DNA of 64,000 nt from Acinetobacter guillouiae CIP 63.46 (GCF_000368145.1 NZ_KB849283.1:1452324-1516323), one strand, 5' to 3'; shown: positions 38,053 to 48,226, counted from the first letter of the stretch. A program made the numbers and translations. Notes: generated by a model not told the origin, from the letters alone.

Positions 38053-38718
38053 TCAATCTTGCTCTTTATTCATACGATAGCCCAAGCCACGAATTGTTTT
38101 GATCAAATGTCCACCGATCTTCTTACGCAATTGATAGATATAAACTTCAATCGCATTACTTTCAATTTCATCTCCCCAAGCATAAAGTGATTCTTCCAAT
38201 TGCTCACGTGTCACAATATGTTCAGGCTTTTGCATCAATTTATATAAAATTTGAAATTCTTTTGCGGTGAGATGAACAACTTGCTGATCCTGAAATACCG
38301 TTTTCGCTTGAGTATCTAATACTAAATTTTCATATTTTATTTCATGTAAATTTGTGACTTGGGTTTGTCTGAGTTGTGCCCGTACTCGAGCAGATAATTC
38401 TTCTAAACTAAAAGGCTTTACCAAATAATCATTTGCGCCGAGATCCAAACCTTGCACACGATCTTGAATACTATCTCTTGCGGTAAGAAAAATCACTGGA
38501 ATTTCTGGAAATTGACGTTTTAACAGTTTAAGAATTTCATCGCCAGTGGCTTTGGGCAAACCACGATCTAATAAGATACAGTCATATTGATGCTGTTCAA
38601 TGGCTAAAATTGCATGATCACCACGTTCGACCCAATCTATATTGTAGCCATCCATTTCCAACCAAGATTTAATACTTTCAGCTTGTGAACTATCATCTTC
38701 AGCGAGCAAAATTCGCAT
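38053..38718 (-). CDS. qseB: OmpR-family response regulator QseB-like
   Basis: 221 residues. Receiver with acidic pocket ED8-D9, phosphoacceptor D51 (ILLDRGLP), Thr in FLTARD and Lys in YLVKPF; winged-helix DNA-binding domain with FQILYKLMQKPEHIVTREQLEESLYAWGDEIESNAIEVYIYQLRKKIGG and TIRGLGYRM. It lies just upstream of its kinase gene, sharing an operon, and follows the ygiW homologue by 160 bases. Confidence 0.9.
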   Translation of the reverse strand: MRILLAEDDSSQAESIKSWLEMDGYNIDWVERGDHAILAIEQHQYDCILLDRGLPKATGDEILKLLKRQFPEIPVIFLTARDSIQDRVQGLDLGANDYLVKPFSLEELSARVRAQLRQTQVTNLHEIKYENLVLDTQAKTVFQDQQVVHLTAKEFQILYKLMQKPEHIVTREQLEESLYAWGDEIESNAIEVYIYQLRKKIGGHLIKTIRGLGYRMNKEQD

Positions 38719-38880
38719 AGACCATCTCTCTTTTAGGCAGATAAAGCCTTGATCAAAATAAAATCTGCAGTTTGTTGCTGTTTATACTTGTTGAACATAG
38801 GTAAAGACCACATGCATACACATGTAGTCTTAGAGAATATAACGAGAATCTGCTGTGATTTGTTTTAATGGATAAAATAA

Positions 38881-39240
38881 TTAAAAATTCACGGCATCCA
38901 CATCAATTTCTACACGTTTTGTCGGTTTATAGTCGATATCGACCTCACCAAACAATGTCACTGTAGCATTTGCTGCGATCGGTTTACCTTGCCATAACTC
39001 ATCATCAATATCGACAGTAATGCTACCTGTGCTATCACGGAATTGATATTTTTCATCACCGATTGCTTTAACCACGTTGCCACGAAGCTGCACTTTGGTA
39101 TCATCTTTCAATGTTAACGCTTGTTTTACTGTGGTTAAACTTGGTGTAAGCGCTGATTGATTTACCGCTGTGTTTGCAGTAGCAAAACTTGTTAAACCAA
39201 TCAAGCTTGTGGTTAAAATTGTTTTCGCAATGACGTTCAT
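38881..39240 (-). CDS. ygiW: YgiW/YdeI-family BOF periplasmic stress protein
   Basis: 119 residues from ATG 39240, with GAGGA upstream. Signal peptide (KTILTTSLIGLTSFATANT) and one BOF (OB-fold) domain: VKQALTLKDDTKVQLRGNVVKAIGDEKYQFRDSTGSITVDIDDELWQGKPIAANATVTLFGEVDIDY. In enterobacteria this protein gives tolerance to peroxide, cadmium and cationic peptides and is co-regulated by QseBC; the linkage here supports that. Confidence 0.88.
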   Translation of the reverse strand: MNVIAKTILTTSLIGLTSFATANTAVNQSALTPSLTTVKQALTLKDDTKVQLRGNVVKAIGDEKYQFRDSTGSITVDIDDELWQGKPIAANATVTLFGEVDIDYKPTKRVEIDVDAVNF

Positions 39241-39341
39241 TGTTGTGTCCTCATATCGGTTCATCGTTTCGATAGAAGCATTAAAACAAACCAATATGAG
39301 GTGAATCTTAGGATTTCTTCATTTGCTCTTTTAAGTCAAAA

Positions 39342-41099
39342 TTAATTTAAAGGCACAACTCTGAGGACTTCTTCCAACGTTGTTACGCCTTCCAATACTT
39401 TACGCGCACCAGCAATTCTTAATGGTTCAATACCCTCTTTTTTTGCCTGCATTTTTAAATCATCTAAAGTCACGCCCGCACTAATTCGCTGCTTTGCTTC
39501 AAGGCTAATCGGCATAAACTCGTAAATCCCGACACGACCTTTATAACCTGTTTGACGGCATTCCTCACATCCAACTGCTTTATATACAAAACTAGGCATT
39601 TTGGTCTGATAGCCAAATGTCAAATGCTTCCACTCTTGTTCATTGATAAAGGTTTCTTGCTTACAATGTGGACAAAGCTTACGCACTAAACGCTGAGCCA
39701 ATACTCCCAAAATCGTTGCAGCGGTTAAAAAAGGCTGCACGCCTAAATCATGCAAACGTGTCAGACTTGATGGTGCATCATTGGTATGCAGAGTTGAAAG
39801 TACTAAATGACCTGTTAATGCTGCCTGAATCGCCATGTTAGCAGTATCTTGGTCACGAATTTCCCCAACCATAATAATATCTGGATCTTGACGCATCAAA
39901 GCACGGATACCATCGGCAAAACCGAGCTCAATCCCTTGATTGACCTGCATCTGGTTAAAGCTTGGTTCCAACATCTCAATCGGATCTTCAATGGTACAGA
40001 CGTTCACTTGTTCGGTTGCCAATTGTTTTAACGAAGAATAAAGCGTGGTGGTTTTACCTGAACCTGTGGGGCCAGTCACCAAAATAATGCCATGACTATG
40101 TTGAGTTAAAGCATGCCACTGTGCCAATAAATGTTCATCAAAACCCAATTGTTGAAAACTTCGTACCAAAACTTCTGGGTCGAAAATACGCATCACTAAC
40201 TTTTCACCAAAAGCAGTTGGCAATGTTGAAAGACGTAGCTCGGTTTCTTGCCCTTTCGGTGTCCGTGTTTTTAAACGCCCATCCTGCGGTTTACGTTTTT
40301 CTGCAACATTCATACGACCTAAAATTTTAATCCGTGAAATAACTGCGGTTAAGGTATTGGCTGGCATATTATAAATCGTATGCAGTACCCCATCGATACG
40401 AAAACGAATTTTGCCTTTTTCCTTACGCGGTTCTAAGTGAATATCACTCGCGCCTTGCTCAAAAGCAAACTGTAAAACCCAATCGACCAGTTTCACAATA
40501 TGCTGATCATTCGCATCAGGATTCTGGGTATCACCCAATTGTAAAAGTGCTTCTACACCTTTATTTTCTTTATCATAGGCACTGGATTTTTGCGAATTGC
40601 TGACCGCTTTACTGACTTGATAATACTCAGTTAAATAGCGTTGTAATAACTCAGGATTTAATACTACTTTTTCAATTTTTTTTGGGCTTAAACTACGTTC
40701 TAAATTATGTACCCAATCCGTCATAAAAGGCTGTGCTGTACCAATCAGAATTTTATCGGCACTGACCTCAACTGCTAAAATTTTATTTCTTATTGCAAAC
40801 TCTTGCGACATGACATTGGTTAGTGAAGTCACATCGGCCTTTAACGGATCAATCGTAAATGAATTGAGTTCGGCTTTTTCAGCTAACCATTCTGTCAGCG
40901 TGGTCAATGTTAGTCTTTTTATTGGGTTTTTAGCATCGACGAGCTTAAAGCTGGCAATCCATTGCAGAGGATGCCACTTCAACTGATCGCGTTGTCGATG
41001 CGTGGTTTGTACCAATAGTTTTTCACGTTCTGTAATACGACCATCTTTTAATAATTGTTCTAAACACCAAGCTGTATCGATTTCAAAATTAAATTGCAT
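39342..41099 (-). CDS. GspE/PilB-type secretion ATPase
   Basis: 585 residues from ATG 41099 with GGGG 8 bases upstream. N-terminal MshEN-like region, then the ATPase: ASDIHLEPRKEKGKIRFRIDGVL, Walker A GPTGSGKTTTLYS, Asp box TIEDPIEM, Walker B IMVGEIRDQDTANMAIQAALTGHLVLSTLHTNDA, and the tetracysteine zinc site CPHC...CEEC. Such ATPases power type IV pili or type II secretion. No other pilus or secretion gene is nearby, so the machine it serves is encoded elsewhere. Confidence 0.9.
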   Translation of the reverse strand: MQFNFEIDTAWCLEQLLKDGRITEREKLLVQTTHRQRDQLKWHPLQWIASFKLVDAKNPIKRLTLTTLTEWLAEKAELNSFTIDPLKADVTSLTNVMSQEFAIRNKILAVEVSADKILIGTAQPFMTDWVHNLERSLSPKKIEKVVLNPELLQRYLTEYYQVSKAVSNSQKSSAYDKENKGVEALLQLGDTQNPDANDQHIVKLVDWVLQFAFEQGASDIHLEPRKEKGKIRFRIDGVLHTIYNMPANTLTAVISRIKILGRMNVAEKRKPQDGRLKTRTPKGQETELRLSTLPTAFGEKLVMRIFDPEVLVRSFQQLGFDEHLLAQWHALTQHSHGIILVTGPTGSGKTTTLYSSLKQLATEQVNVCTIEDPIEMLEPSFNQMQVNQGIELGFADGIRALMRQDPDIIMVGEIRDQDTANMAIQAALTGHLVLSTLHTNDAPSSLTRLHDLGVQPFLTAATILGVLAQRLVRKLCPHCKQETFINEQEWKHLTFGYQTKMPSFVYKAVGCEECRQTGYKGRVGIYEFMPISLEAKQRISAGVTLDDLKMQAKKEGIEPLRIAGARKVLEGVTTLEEVLRVVPLN

Positions 41100-41273
41100 T
41101 GTTATATCCCCGAAACTCAATCTACTATAACAAAATTAATTGTTGTATTTCTTGGATTTTCTAAATTCAACAATGTATTTAACGCATGGCTAAAAAATAA
41201 ACTTTTGTTTTTCTAAAACTTTGCGATACATTGAAATCATTCTATTAATTCATGGTCCTATTTGGAGAGCACT

Positions 41274-42533
41274 ATGAATTTTATATCGCTATATCCATTT
41301 TCATTTGGCTCTTATACCGATTTCCTCACCATCATTGCGGCTGCATTGGGTTGTGGTCTACTTATCGGCCTTGAACGTGAACGAAGTCAGCAACGTGAAA
41401 ATCAAAATAGTTTTGCCGGTTTAAGGTCATTTGCCATTTGCGCTTTACTTGGCGCTATTTGCTTTTTGTTTGGTCCCTATTTTGGCATTGCGGGTGCATT
41501 CATTACAGGTGGTATCGTCATTTATTCTTTAAAGAATCAAACTGATGATCCTGGTGTAACCACTGAAATTGCATTTATCCTCACTTATTTTATCGGTGGA
41601 ATGTGCGTTTGGAATATTTCTTTTGCTGCAGGTTTATCGGTCATCCTCACCGCCTTGTTGATGACTAAACATTCTATGCATGGCATTGCTGGAAAATGGA
41701 TTACAGAATCTGAATTTAAAGATGGAATTTTCTTACTGGCATTGTTATTAATTGCATTGCCACTGACACCAAACAAAGCTTTGTGGGGTGCTGTGCTTAA
41801 CCCCTATGTTATTTTAAAATTACTCACCTTAATTTTGGCGGTGCAAGCACTTGCACATATTGCCAAACGATTATTGTCATCAAAAAATGCCATGCTGTTG
41901 TCTTCGCTTGCTTCTGGTTTTGTTTCCAGTACCGCAACCATTGCCAGCTTAGGATTAGAAGTCCGAAATGGACGTGCAGATGCCAAAGCCAATGCAGGGG
42001 CAGCATTAATGTCTTGCGTCGCGACCCTACTACAACTCATGATTATTGTGATTGGTGTCAGTATTACATGGTTCAAGCTCATTGTACTGCCCAGTCTAAT
42101 CGCTATTTCGATCCTGACCATTTTTGCCTTATGGTTTATGCGTCATACACAACCGATTGAAAATAATCAGCTTACAGATAGCCGTATGTTTAGTCTAAAA
42201 GAAGCAGCCATTATTGCAGTGTCTTTGACCTTGATTCAGGCGGGTGTATATGGGTTAAATCTTTTATTGGGCGATGCGGGTTTAATTGCAGGTACGCTTT
42301 TGGCCTCATTATTTGAAATTCATGGTGCTTTGGCCACGATTGTCATTCAGGGAGAACCGAGTAATCACATCTTATCTCTCGCCTTTGTTTTAGGTTTAGC
42401 AGCACATGCCATTGCGAAATCGATAAATGCATTTTTAAGTGGTGGCAGCCGCTATGCCTTGATCTTTGCTCCAATTCAAATTTTGCATATGACAATGTTT
42501 ATCATCGTTTTTGTTTGGGTTCTTCAATATTAA
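41274..42533 (+). CDS. MgtC/SapB-DUF4010 membrane protein
   Basis: 419 residues, about twelve membrane helices. The N-terminal MgtC/SapB part shows LTIIAAALGCGLLIGLERERSQQ, LRSFAICALLGAICFLFG and GVTTEIAFILTYFIGGM; the rest matches DUF4010 (ALLMTKHSMHGIAGKWITESEFKDGIFLLALLLIALPL, LLSSLASGFVSSTATIASLG, HAIAKSINAFLSGG). MgtC-type proteins relate to Mg2+ homeostasis and virulence, but for this long form I know no function. Start at ATG 41274 with GGAGAG upstream. Confidence 0.85.
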   Translation: MNFISLYPFSFGSYTDFLTIIAAALGCGLLIGLERERSQQRENQNSFAGLRSFAICALLGAICFLFGPYFGIAGAFITGGIVIYSLKNQTDDPGVTTEIAFILTYFIGGMCVWNISFAAGLSVILTALLMTKHSMHGIAGKWITESEFKDGIFLLALLLIALPLTPNKALWGAVLNPYVILKLLTLILAVQALAHIAKRLLSSKNAMLLSSLASGFVSSTATIASLGLEVRNGRADAKANAGAALMSCVATLLQLMIIVIGVSITWFKLIVLPSLIAISILTIFALWFMRHTQPIENNQLTDSRMFSLKEAAIIAVSLTLIQAGVYGLNLLLGDAGLIAGTLLASLFEIHGALATIVIQGEPSNHILSLAFVLGLAAHAIAKSINAFLSGGSRYALIFAPIQILHMTMFIIVFVWVLQY

Positions 42534-42765
42534 ATGCACTTTTTTGCAAGGATGAAAAAGTCAATCATTCCCTTCTGAATCAACGTATTTAAGATCAATT
42601 TCTCATCAACAAATACAAACTTCGCTGATCTTTATTTAGACCAGCGTCTGAATCATTCCAATCCATCAAAATATTTTACTCATCTTATTTTGTAGATAGA
42701 AAAACAACAAAGTTAAAAATCACAGCCTATTTAACAAAATCTACAACCGTCTATTTCACAACAGC

Positions 42766-43398
42766 CTAACGATATTTACCAAATACTTTCCAGAGATTGT
42801 TATCCGCTAAAGGATCAGCATAGCTATCATTACGTGGCTTGCGCGGCTTATCTCGGGCATCCACCAATTCAAAATCTTTTTCAGTGCTCAGCACTAAACC
42901 ATTCACATAAAATCGTGTTCTCGTATATTCACTTTGTCCAAATTGAAAAATATAGGTTCTTAAATCAATGAATTCACGATGCGCAACCAAGGCTGCGGTA
43001 TCATCACTGTTTAACCACTGCGACATATTTTTAATTTGGCTGGGTTCAAATTGCCCACATTTTTCAACCAGTGAAGCAATCCCACGAAAAGTTTTTGATT
43101 CTTTGGCACGGGTTTTATTAATTCGAATCCGATCTACATGAAAAAAGAACAAAGGTAAATTTAAATGGCTGGGTAATTGAGCCACATCTAAAGCCTCATC
43201 CTGCATAAAAGGTTGATACAAGGTTTGTGCCCTTTCAAGCAACCCAAGCCACTGTTTATAGTAAGCCTCTACTGCGGATTGGGTTCCATAATAAATTGGC
43301 AAACCTTCAACATTGCTCAAGTCTACAGGCGGCCAAATATTTTGGCGTAATAATGCAATATCACTTTTCAAGCTTTGTATGGCAATCGCATCTTGCAT
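42766..43398 (-). CDS. Hypothetical cytosolic protein
   Basis: 210 residues, no signal or membrane segment, GGAG well placed before the ATG. Largely helical with IQSLKSDIALLRQNIWPPVDLSNVEGLPIYYG at the start, FFFHVDRIRINKTRAKESKTFRGIASLVEKCG in the middle and a basic C-terminus (DARDKPRKPRNDSYADP). The primosomal-N''-like look of the N-terminus is not enough for a name. Divergent from the DUF3144 pair. Confidence 0.65.
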   Translation of the reverse strand: MQDAIAIQSLKSDIALLRQNIWPPVDLSNVEGLPIYYGTQSAVEAYYKQWLGLLERAQTLYQPFMQDEALDVAQLPSHLNLPLFFFHVDRIRINKTRAKESKTFRGIASLVEKCGQFEPSQIKNMSQWLNSDDTAALVAHREFIDLRTYIFQFGQSEYTRTRFYVNGLVLSTEKDFELVDARDKPRKPRNDSYADPLADNNLWKVFGKYR

Positions 43399-43486
43399 TA
43401 TCTACTCCTTGAGTATTTATTAAGCTTAGGCTATTTGAGTATGCTATAGTTATATCAATGAAACAAGTCTATGAAAAGGAATGATA

Positions 43487-43858
43487 ATGTCCGAAAATAA
43501 TGATTTTTTTGAAGAAACTGAAGAAGTTGAATCTGACGAATACTTTTATGAGCGTGCTGATGAATTTATTGCTCTCGCCAATCAATTTGCAGATCAAAAT
43601 CAACAAGTTTCACACCTAACAGCACATCCTGGAAAGATCAGTGCTTCATTTATGTATGCCAATGCCCGTTATAGTATTTGGCATGCAGCTTGTGCCTACA
43701 ATCAAGCATCAGATTTTAAAGCGGATCGCCAAGTCATCTTAGACTATTATGTGGAACAATTTAAACTTATGCTTGAAGATCATCTCGATGAATATCAAGA
43801 AAATTTTGACAGCTATTTTGCAAATTCAGATACAGAAGAAGTAAAGCGTTTCGTTTAA
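43487..43858 (+). CDS. DUF3144 family protein (1)
   Basis: 123 residues. YERADEFIALANQFADQ, GKISASFMYANARYSIWHAA and VEQFKLMLEDHLDEYQENFDSYF are the DUF3144 blocks. ATG 43487 is preferred to 43481 because the AAGGA at 43476-43480 is then 6 bases away. Acidic, helical, unknown function. It is followed after 53 bases by a paralogue. Confidence 0.82.
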   Translation: MSENNDFFEETEEVESDEYFYERADEFIALANQFADQNQQVSHLTAHPGKISASFMYANARYSIWHAACAYNQASDFKADRQVILDYYVEQFKLMLEDHLDEYQENFDSYFANSDTEEVKRFV

Positions 43859-43911
43859 CTCTTGGATTGCCTATAATAGCCCACCAATGAAATACGCTAT
43901 GTGGAAAAGTC

Positions 43912-44316
43912 ATGTCTCAAAAAATCGATGCTACTGATGTCACCGAAGAAGAAGCTTTAAATGCTGTTTTTTTTGAGCGTGCGGATGAGTTTATCAAACA
44001 AGCCAATGAGTTTTGCCGCCCAGCGAAAGGACAGCAACCTAAGCCAGAAGAACTTCGTGGACAAGTCAGCTCAGCAATGCTCTTCGCTACTGCACGTTTT
44101 AATACCTGGGTTGCTGCAAACACCTTTAAAGATGGTGATGAAATGCGTGACGCCAAAGAACAAGTCATGTCTTATATATTGCAACAATTCCAAATGATGC
44201 TTGAAGACAATTATGATGAGTATTGTGAGCAGTTTGAAAATTATCTCCGTTTCCGTAAAAACGAAGATTTTCATACCCACAAACATGATCAAGATGGCCA
44301 TGATCATCAACACTGA
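43912..44316 (+). CDS. DUF3144 family protein (2) with His-rich tail
   Basis: 134 residues with the same blocks as its neighbour (FERADEFIKQANEFC, GQVSSAMLFATARFNTWVAA, QQFQMMLEDNYDEYCEQFENYLRFR) and a C-terminal extension HTHKHDQDGHDHQH that could bind Zn, Ni or Cu. The tandem copies probably arose by duplication, with the metal-binding tail gained in one. Confidence 0.82.
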   Translation: MSQKIDATDVTEEEALNAVFFERADEFIKQANEFCRPAKGQQPKPEELRGQVSSAMLFATARFNTWVAANTFKDGDEMRDAKEQVMSYILQQFQMMLEDNYDEYCEQFENYLRFRKNEDFHTHKHDQDGHDHQH

Positions 44317-44355
44317 TTGAGATAAATCATCTTAGATTGATCTAAGCATTGATAA

Positions 44356-44384
44356 AATAGCCTCTTCAATGAGGTTATTTTTTT
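44356..44384 (+). terminator. Intrinsic terminator after the DUF3144 pair
   Basis: AATAGCCTC / GAGGTTATT (one wobble) with a 6-base loop and a T-run. Confidence 0.8.
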
Positions 44385-44533
44385 ATAACAATCTTTCGGC
44401 AGTCATCCCTAAAACAATAAAATCAACTGATCCTCCCAATGACCTTATCCCATAAATTTACCAAGTGACAATATTCACCTTTTATAAAATTCATGTATTG
44501 TATTTTGATAATAAATAACAATTTGGACGTTAT

Positions 44534-45598
44534 ATGCAAGATTTGAATTTTCCAATCATTGACCCACATATTCACCAGTGGGATCCCTACAACACCCCTC
44601 ATGCAGCAGCATTTGCGGTAAAGCTTTTGGGCAAGCGCCCATTCCTACTCGATAAAATGGTGCGTTTAGTCAAAGCTAAAGATTTGATTGAAACGGTTGG
44701 ACTTACGGAACACATTACCCGCCCCTATTTACCACAAGACTATAAACATGATCTTGGCTCATATACGGTCGAACAAGTGGTGCATATTGAAGCCAGTTGG
44801 GCCAAACAGAAAGGCAAAGGTGTCGTAGGTGAAACAGAATTTATTGAATCCTTACCCTTTAATGAAAACACCGTAAAGCTCGGTGGCATCGTGGCTACCG
44901 CAGACCCTTGTGATCCTAATTTCAAAAAAATTTTAAAGTTACACCAAAAAGCATCTAAACGTTTGCGCGGTATACGCCGCATGGCTGCCTTTCATGAAGA
45001 TAAAGGCGTGCATAATTGGACGGATCTCACGCACCTGTATACCGAGAAAAAGTTCTTAAAAGGCTTTGAACAACTCGCGCAACATAATCTGAGTTTTGAT
45101 GCTTGGGTGTATTCTCATCAAATTCCCGATGTAATTGAGCTGGCAAAAAAGTTCCCAGAAACCTCGATTGTTTTAGACCACTTTGGTACACCAGCAGGTC
45201 TGTTTGGTAAAATTGGACAAAATACAGGCTTATCTAAAACAGCACGTGAAAATATTTTTTATCAATGGCAAGATGCTATTGCTGAATTATCCGCTTATCC
45301 AAATGTATATACCAAAATGTCTGGTCTATTTATGCCAGTGCTTGGTCATCAATTTTATAAGAAAAAACAACTGGCCTCAAAACAACAAATCATTGATCTT
45401 GTTGCACCACTGATACTGCATGCTTTAGAAAGTTTTGGCACCTATCGGGTGATGTTTGCCTCTAATTTTCCAATGGATCGGGTCAATACCAGTCTGGTGA
45501 ATATCATTGATGCGTTTAGTGATATTGTGATGCAATATGATGAAAATGCACTGAAAAATATCTTCCACCATAATGCCAAACAATTCTATCGTTTGTAA
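44534..45598 (+). CDS. Amidohydrolase 2 family protein
   Basis: 354 residues of the COG3618 TIM-barrel group (lactonase/PDC-hydrolase type). HxH at the N-terminus (IIDPHIHQWDP), KRLRGIRRMAAF, SIVLDHFGTP (His), YTKMSGL and the end motif RVMFASNFPMDR, where the usual Asp is Asn, as in many members of this group. The substrate is probably a lactone or carboxylic ester ring; none can be named from this sequence. Monocistronic. Confidence 0.83.
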   Translation: MQDLNFPIIDPHIHQWDPYNTPHAAAFAVKLLGKRPFLLDKMVRLVKAKDLIETVGLTEHITRPYLPQDYKHDLGSYTVEQVVHIEASWAKQKGKGVVGETEFIESLPFNENTVKLGGIVATADPCDPNFKKILKLHQKASKRLRGIRRMAAFHEDKGVHNWTDLTHLYTEKKFLKGFEQLAQHNLSFDAWVYSHQIPDVIELAKKFPETSIVLDHFGTPAGLFGKIGQNTGLSKTARENIFYQWQDAIAELSAYPNVYTKMSGLFMPVLGHQFYKKKQLASKQQIIDLVAPLILHALESFGTYRVMFASNFPMDRVNTSLVNIIDAFSDIVMQYDENALKNIFHHNAKQFYRL

Positions 45599-45612
45599 TT
45601 TTACAAGATAAA

Positions 45613-45635
45613 AGAGGTGTTACTTAAACACCTCT
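45613..45635. terminator. Hairpin after the amidohydrolase gene
   Basis: AGAGGTGTT / AACACCTCT with a 5-base loop between convergent genes; only a short T-run, so termination is plausible but not certain. Confidence 0.55.
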
Positions 45636-45679
45636 TCAAACTTATTTACTGATACACATAATTTTTTAAGTATAGAAGT

Positions 45680-46096
45680 TTAATTGAACTGCGAAAGAAA
45701 GGCTTGAATTGCATGTCGTGCAATTTCAGCATCTTCAAATGATTTCACTCCAGAAATACCCACGGCACCAACCAACTGACCATGATACAAAATAGGCTCA
45801 CCACCTTCCAACATCCCGGAACCACTCTGCATGGTTAAAAATCCCATTTGACCATTTTTGATAAGGGTCTCATATGATCCTGACGGTCTACGACTTAATG
45901 CAGAACATCTGGCTTTGTCCAAACAGAATTTCGATGTCAATGCAGAAGCGCCGTCCATACGCTTCATTGCCAATAAATTGCCCGTTTCATCAACGATGGC
46001 AATACTGACATTAAAAGCATGATCAATTGCATATTGATGTGCTTTATTCAATAAAAACTCTGCATCAGATAAGGTTAAATAGTGTTTGGTTTGCAT
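45680..46096 (-). CDS. GlcG/HbpS family protein
   Basis: 138 residues from ATG 46096 with GGAAG upstream. LTLSDAEFLLNKAHQYAIDHAFNVSIAIVDETGNLLAMKRMDGA and GGEPILYHGQLVGAVGISGVKSFEDAEIARHAI are the HbpS/GlcG signatures. Members bind heme or cobalamin or accompany glycolate oxidation; none of those partners is adjacent. It lies downstream of hemL but beyond hemL's terminator. Confidence 0.85.
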   Translation of the reverse strand: MQTKHYLTLSDAEFLLNKAHQYAIDHAFNVSIAIVDETGNLLAMKRMDGASALTSKFCLDKARCSALSRRPSGSYETLIKNGQMGFLTMQSGSGMLEGGEPILYHGQLVGAVGISGVKSFEDAEIARHAIQAFLSQFN

Positions 46097-46132
46097 ATTT
46101 TCTTCCTGAATTATAATGTCTAAAATCACAAA

Positions 46133-46162
46133 AAAGCCTGTAGTCTAAGGACTACAGGCTTT
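46133..46162 (-). terminator. Intrinsic terminator of hemL
   Basis: A 13-bp perfect stem AAAGCCTGTAGTC / GACTACAGGCTTT; the A-run becomes a T-run for reverse-strand transcription. Confidence 0.9.
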
Positions 46163-46241
46163 TATTCTAAATCAAACTTGATTCAAAAAGACTGTCCATT
46201 CTGCTCATTTATTCAAGCAATCGAAGCGGTCTTAAATCCCC

Positions 46242-47537
46242 TTAAGCTTGCATTTCAGCAAAGACTTGTTTAGCCATATCAATGGTAAACTGAATATCTT
46301 CATCACTGTGCGCAGCTGAAATAAAGCCTGCCTCAAATGCAGATGGAGCAAGGTTTACACCTCGATTTAACATCCCATGGAAGAATTTACGAAATGCTTC
46401 AATATCGCATTTTAAAATATGGTCAAAACTGCTAATTTCAGTTTGATCAGTAAAGTAAAGACCGAACAAACCACCAGCTTGTTGAGTAAAGAATGGGATT
46501 CCAGCTTCATCCGCAGCCGCTTGTAGACCCTGTAATAATTGATCTAATTTTGCAGACAAATCGGTGTAGAAGTTGGGTTGGCGAAGGGTTTCAAACATTT
46601 TGATCCCTGCTCGCATAGCCAATGGATTACCCGACAAAGTTCCTGCTTGGTAAACCCCACCTAAAGGCGCGATACATTCCATGATTTCACGTTTTCCACC
46701 AAATGCACCGACTGGTAATCCAGCACCAATGATTTTACCCAAAGTCGTTAAATCAGGTTTTACATTATAATATGCTTGCGCACCACCGAGTGCTACACGG
46801 AAACCTGTCATCACTTCATCAATAATAAATACTGATTTGTATTGATCACATTGCTCACGAATCGTTTCTAAGAAACCTTTGATTGGCTTAACCAGATTCA
46901 TATTTCCAGCAACAGGTTCAACAATTACCCCTGCAATCTCTTGACCATATTTCGCAAAACAAGCTTTAACAGCTTCAATATCATTATATGGCAAGGTCAC
47001 CGTATGCTTGGCAAAATCAGCAGGTACACCCTTTGATGTTGGCTCACCCATAGTCAACATGCCTGAACCCGCTTTAACCAATAAAGAATCTGAATGTCCA
47101 TGATAGCAACCTTCAAATTTCACAATCATGTCACGCCCTGTATAACCACGCGCCAAACGAATAGCCGTCATGGTTGCTTCAGTACCTGAATTGGTCATAC
47201 GAACCAATTCAATTGATGGCATGATTTCACAGATCAAATCAGCCAGTGTGGTTTCATGTACTGTCGGTGCACCAAAGCTTAAACCATCAACTGCTGCTTC
47301 TTGTACTGCTTGGATAATATCGGGATGTGCATGACCTAAAATCATCGGCCCCCAAGAACCCACATAGTCCACATAGCGCTTGCCATCGACATCGTATAAA
47401 TAAGCACCTTTGGCTTTTTCGATAAATACTGGCGTACCACCCACCCCATTAAACGCTCGTACTGGAGAATTCACTCCACCTGGAATATGTTTACTGGCTT
47501 GTTTAAACAATTGCTCTTGTTTTGGAGATAGGCTCAT
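46242..47537 (-). CDS. hemL: Glutamate-1-semialdehyde 2,1-aminomutase
   Basis: 431-residue PLP enzyme making 5-aminolevulinate for tetrapyrroles. [85 protein letters not shown] and [18 protein letters not shown] (PLP lysine) are all present. The start is ATG 47537; TTG 47549 is an alternative. It follows thiE by 62 bases on the same strand, so thiE-hemL may be one transcript. Confidence 0.95.
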   Translation of the reverse strand: MSLSPKQEQLFKQASKHIPGGVNSPVRAFNGVGGTPVFIEKAKGAYLYDVDGKRYVDYVGSWGPMILGHAHPDIIQAVQEAAVDGLSFGAPTVHETTLADLICEIMPSIELVRMTNSGTEATMTAIRLARGYTGRDMIVKFEGCYHGHSDSLLVKAGSGMLTMGEPTSKGVPADFAKHTVTLPYNDIEAVKACFAKYGQEIAGVIVEPVAGNMNLVKPIKGFLETIREQCDQYKSVFIIDEVMTGFRVALGGAQAYYNVKPDLTTLGKIIGAGLPVGAFGGKREIMECIAPLGGVYQAGTLSGNPLAMRAGIKMFETLRQPNFYTDLSAKLDQLLQGLQAAADEAGIPFFTQQAGGLFGLYFTDQTEISSFDHILKCDIEAFRKFFHGMLNRGVNLAPSAFEAGFISAAHSDEDIQFTIDMAKQVFAEMQA

Positions 47538-47599
47538 AAATCGACTCAATCCTGTAGAATACTAAAATTTCAAAATGATATAAAAAATCACGATACAAA

Positions 47600-48226
47600 T
47601 TAAGATTTTGCAGTTTCTGCAAATAACTGTGCCCAAGCTGCGACACGGGCAGGAATATTTTCAACTGATAAAGCTAATATATCACTAATCACAGCGCAAA
47701 GGTCAGCACCAGCCTCAATCACAGCTTGAGAATTTTCAACTGTTAAACCGCCAATAGCACAAATAGGTAAATCAAACTTTTCAGATGCCTGCTGTAATGT
47801 CGCTAGGCCAATATTACCTGCTTCAGGTTTGGTCGATGTTGCATAAATTGCGCCAAAGGCCACATAGCGTGCTCCTTCAGCGATTGCTTTTTCAGCCAAC
47901 TCAATTGAGTTTAAGCAAGTCCGCCCAATGATGACACCTTGTGGTAAACGTTGCACTGCATCTGAAATTTCACCATCAGACTGCCCAAGATGAACACCTA
48001 AACTAAATTGTTCAGCTAAATCTAAATCATCATTAATCAAAAATGGTGTCTGATACTTTTCACACAATTGCTTGATCTGCTTCACTTCATTGGCTTGGTC
48101 AGATTGAGCTACTTTTTTACGGCGATACTGAAGAATAGCGACTTGCTTAGTGCTTAAAGCAGCTTCGAGTTTTTCTAATAATAATTGGATTGGATCGTCG
48201 TTGGTAATCAGGTAAAGACCGCGCAT
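47600..48226 (-). CDS. thiE: Thiamine-phosphate synthase
   Basis: 208 residues joining HMP-pyrophosphate and thiazole phosphate. MRGLYLITNDDP, QYRRKK (substrate phosphate site), LINDDLDLAEQFSLGVHLGQSDG, IIGRTCLNSIELAEKAIAEGARYVAFGAIYATSTKP and PICAIGGLTVENSQAVIEAGADLCAVISDI are diagnostic. No TPP riboswitch is visible upstream. Confidence 0.94.
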   Translation of the reverse strand: MRGLYLITNDDPIQLLLEKLEAALSTKQVAILQYRRKKVAQSDQANEVKQIKQLCEKYQTPFLINDDLDLAEQFSLGVHLGQSDGEISDAVQRLPQGVIIGRTCLNSIELAEKAIAEGARYVAFGAIYATSTKPEAGNIGLATLQQASEKFDLPICAIGGLTVENSQAVIEAGADLCAVISDILALSVENIPARVAAWAQLFAETAKS

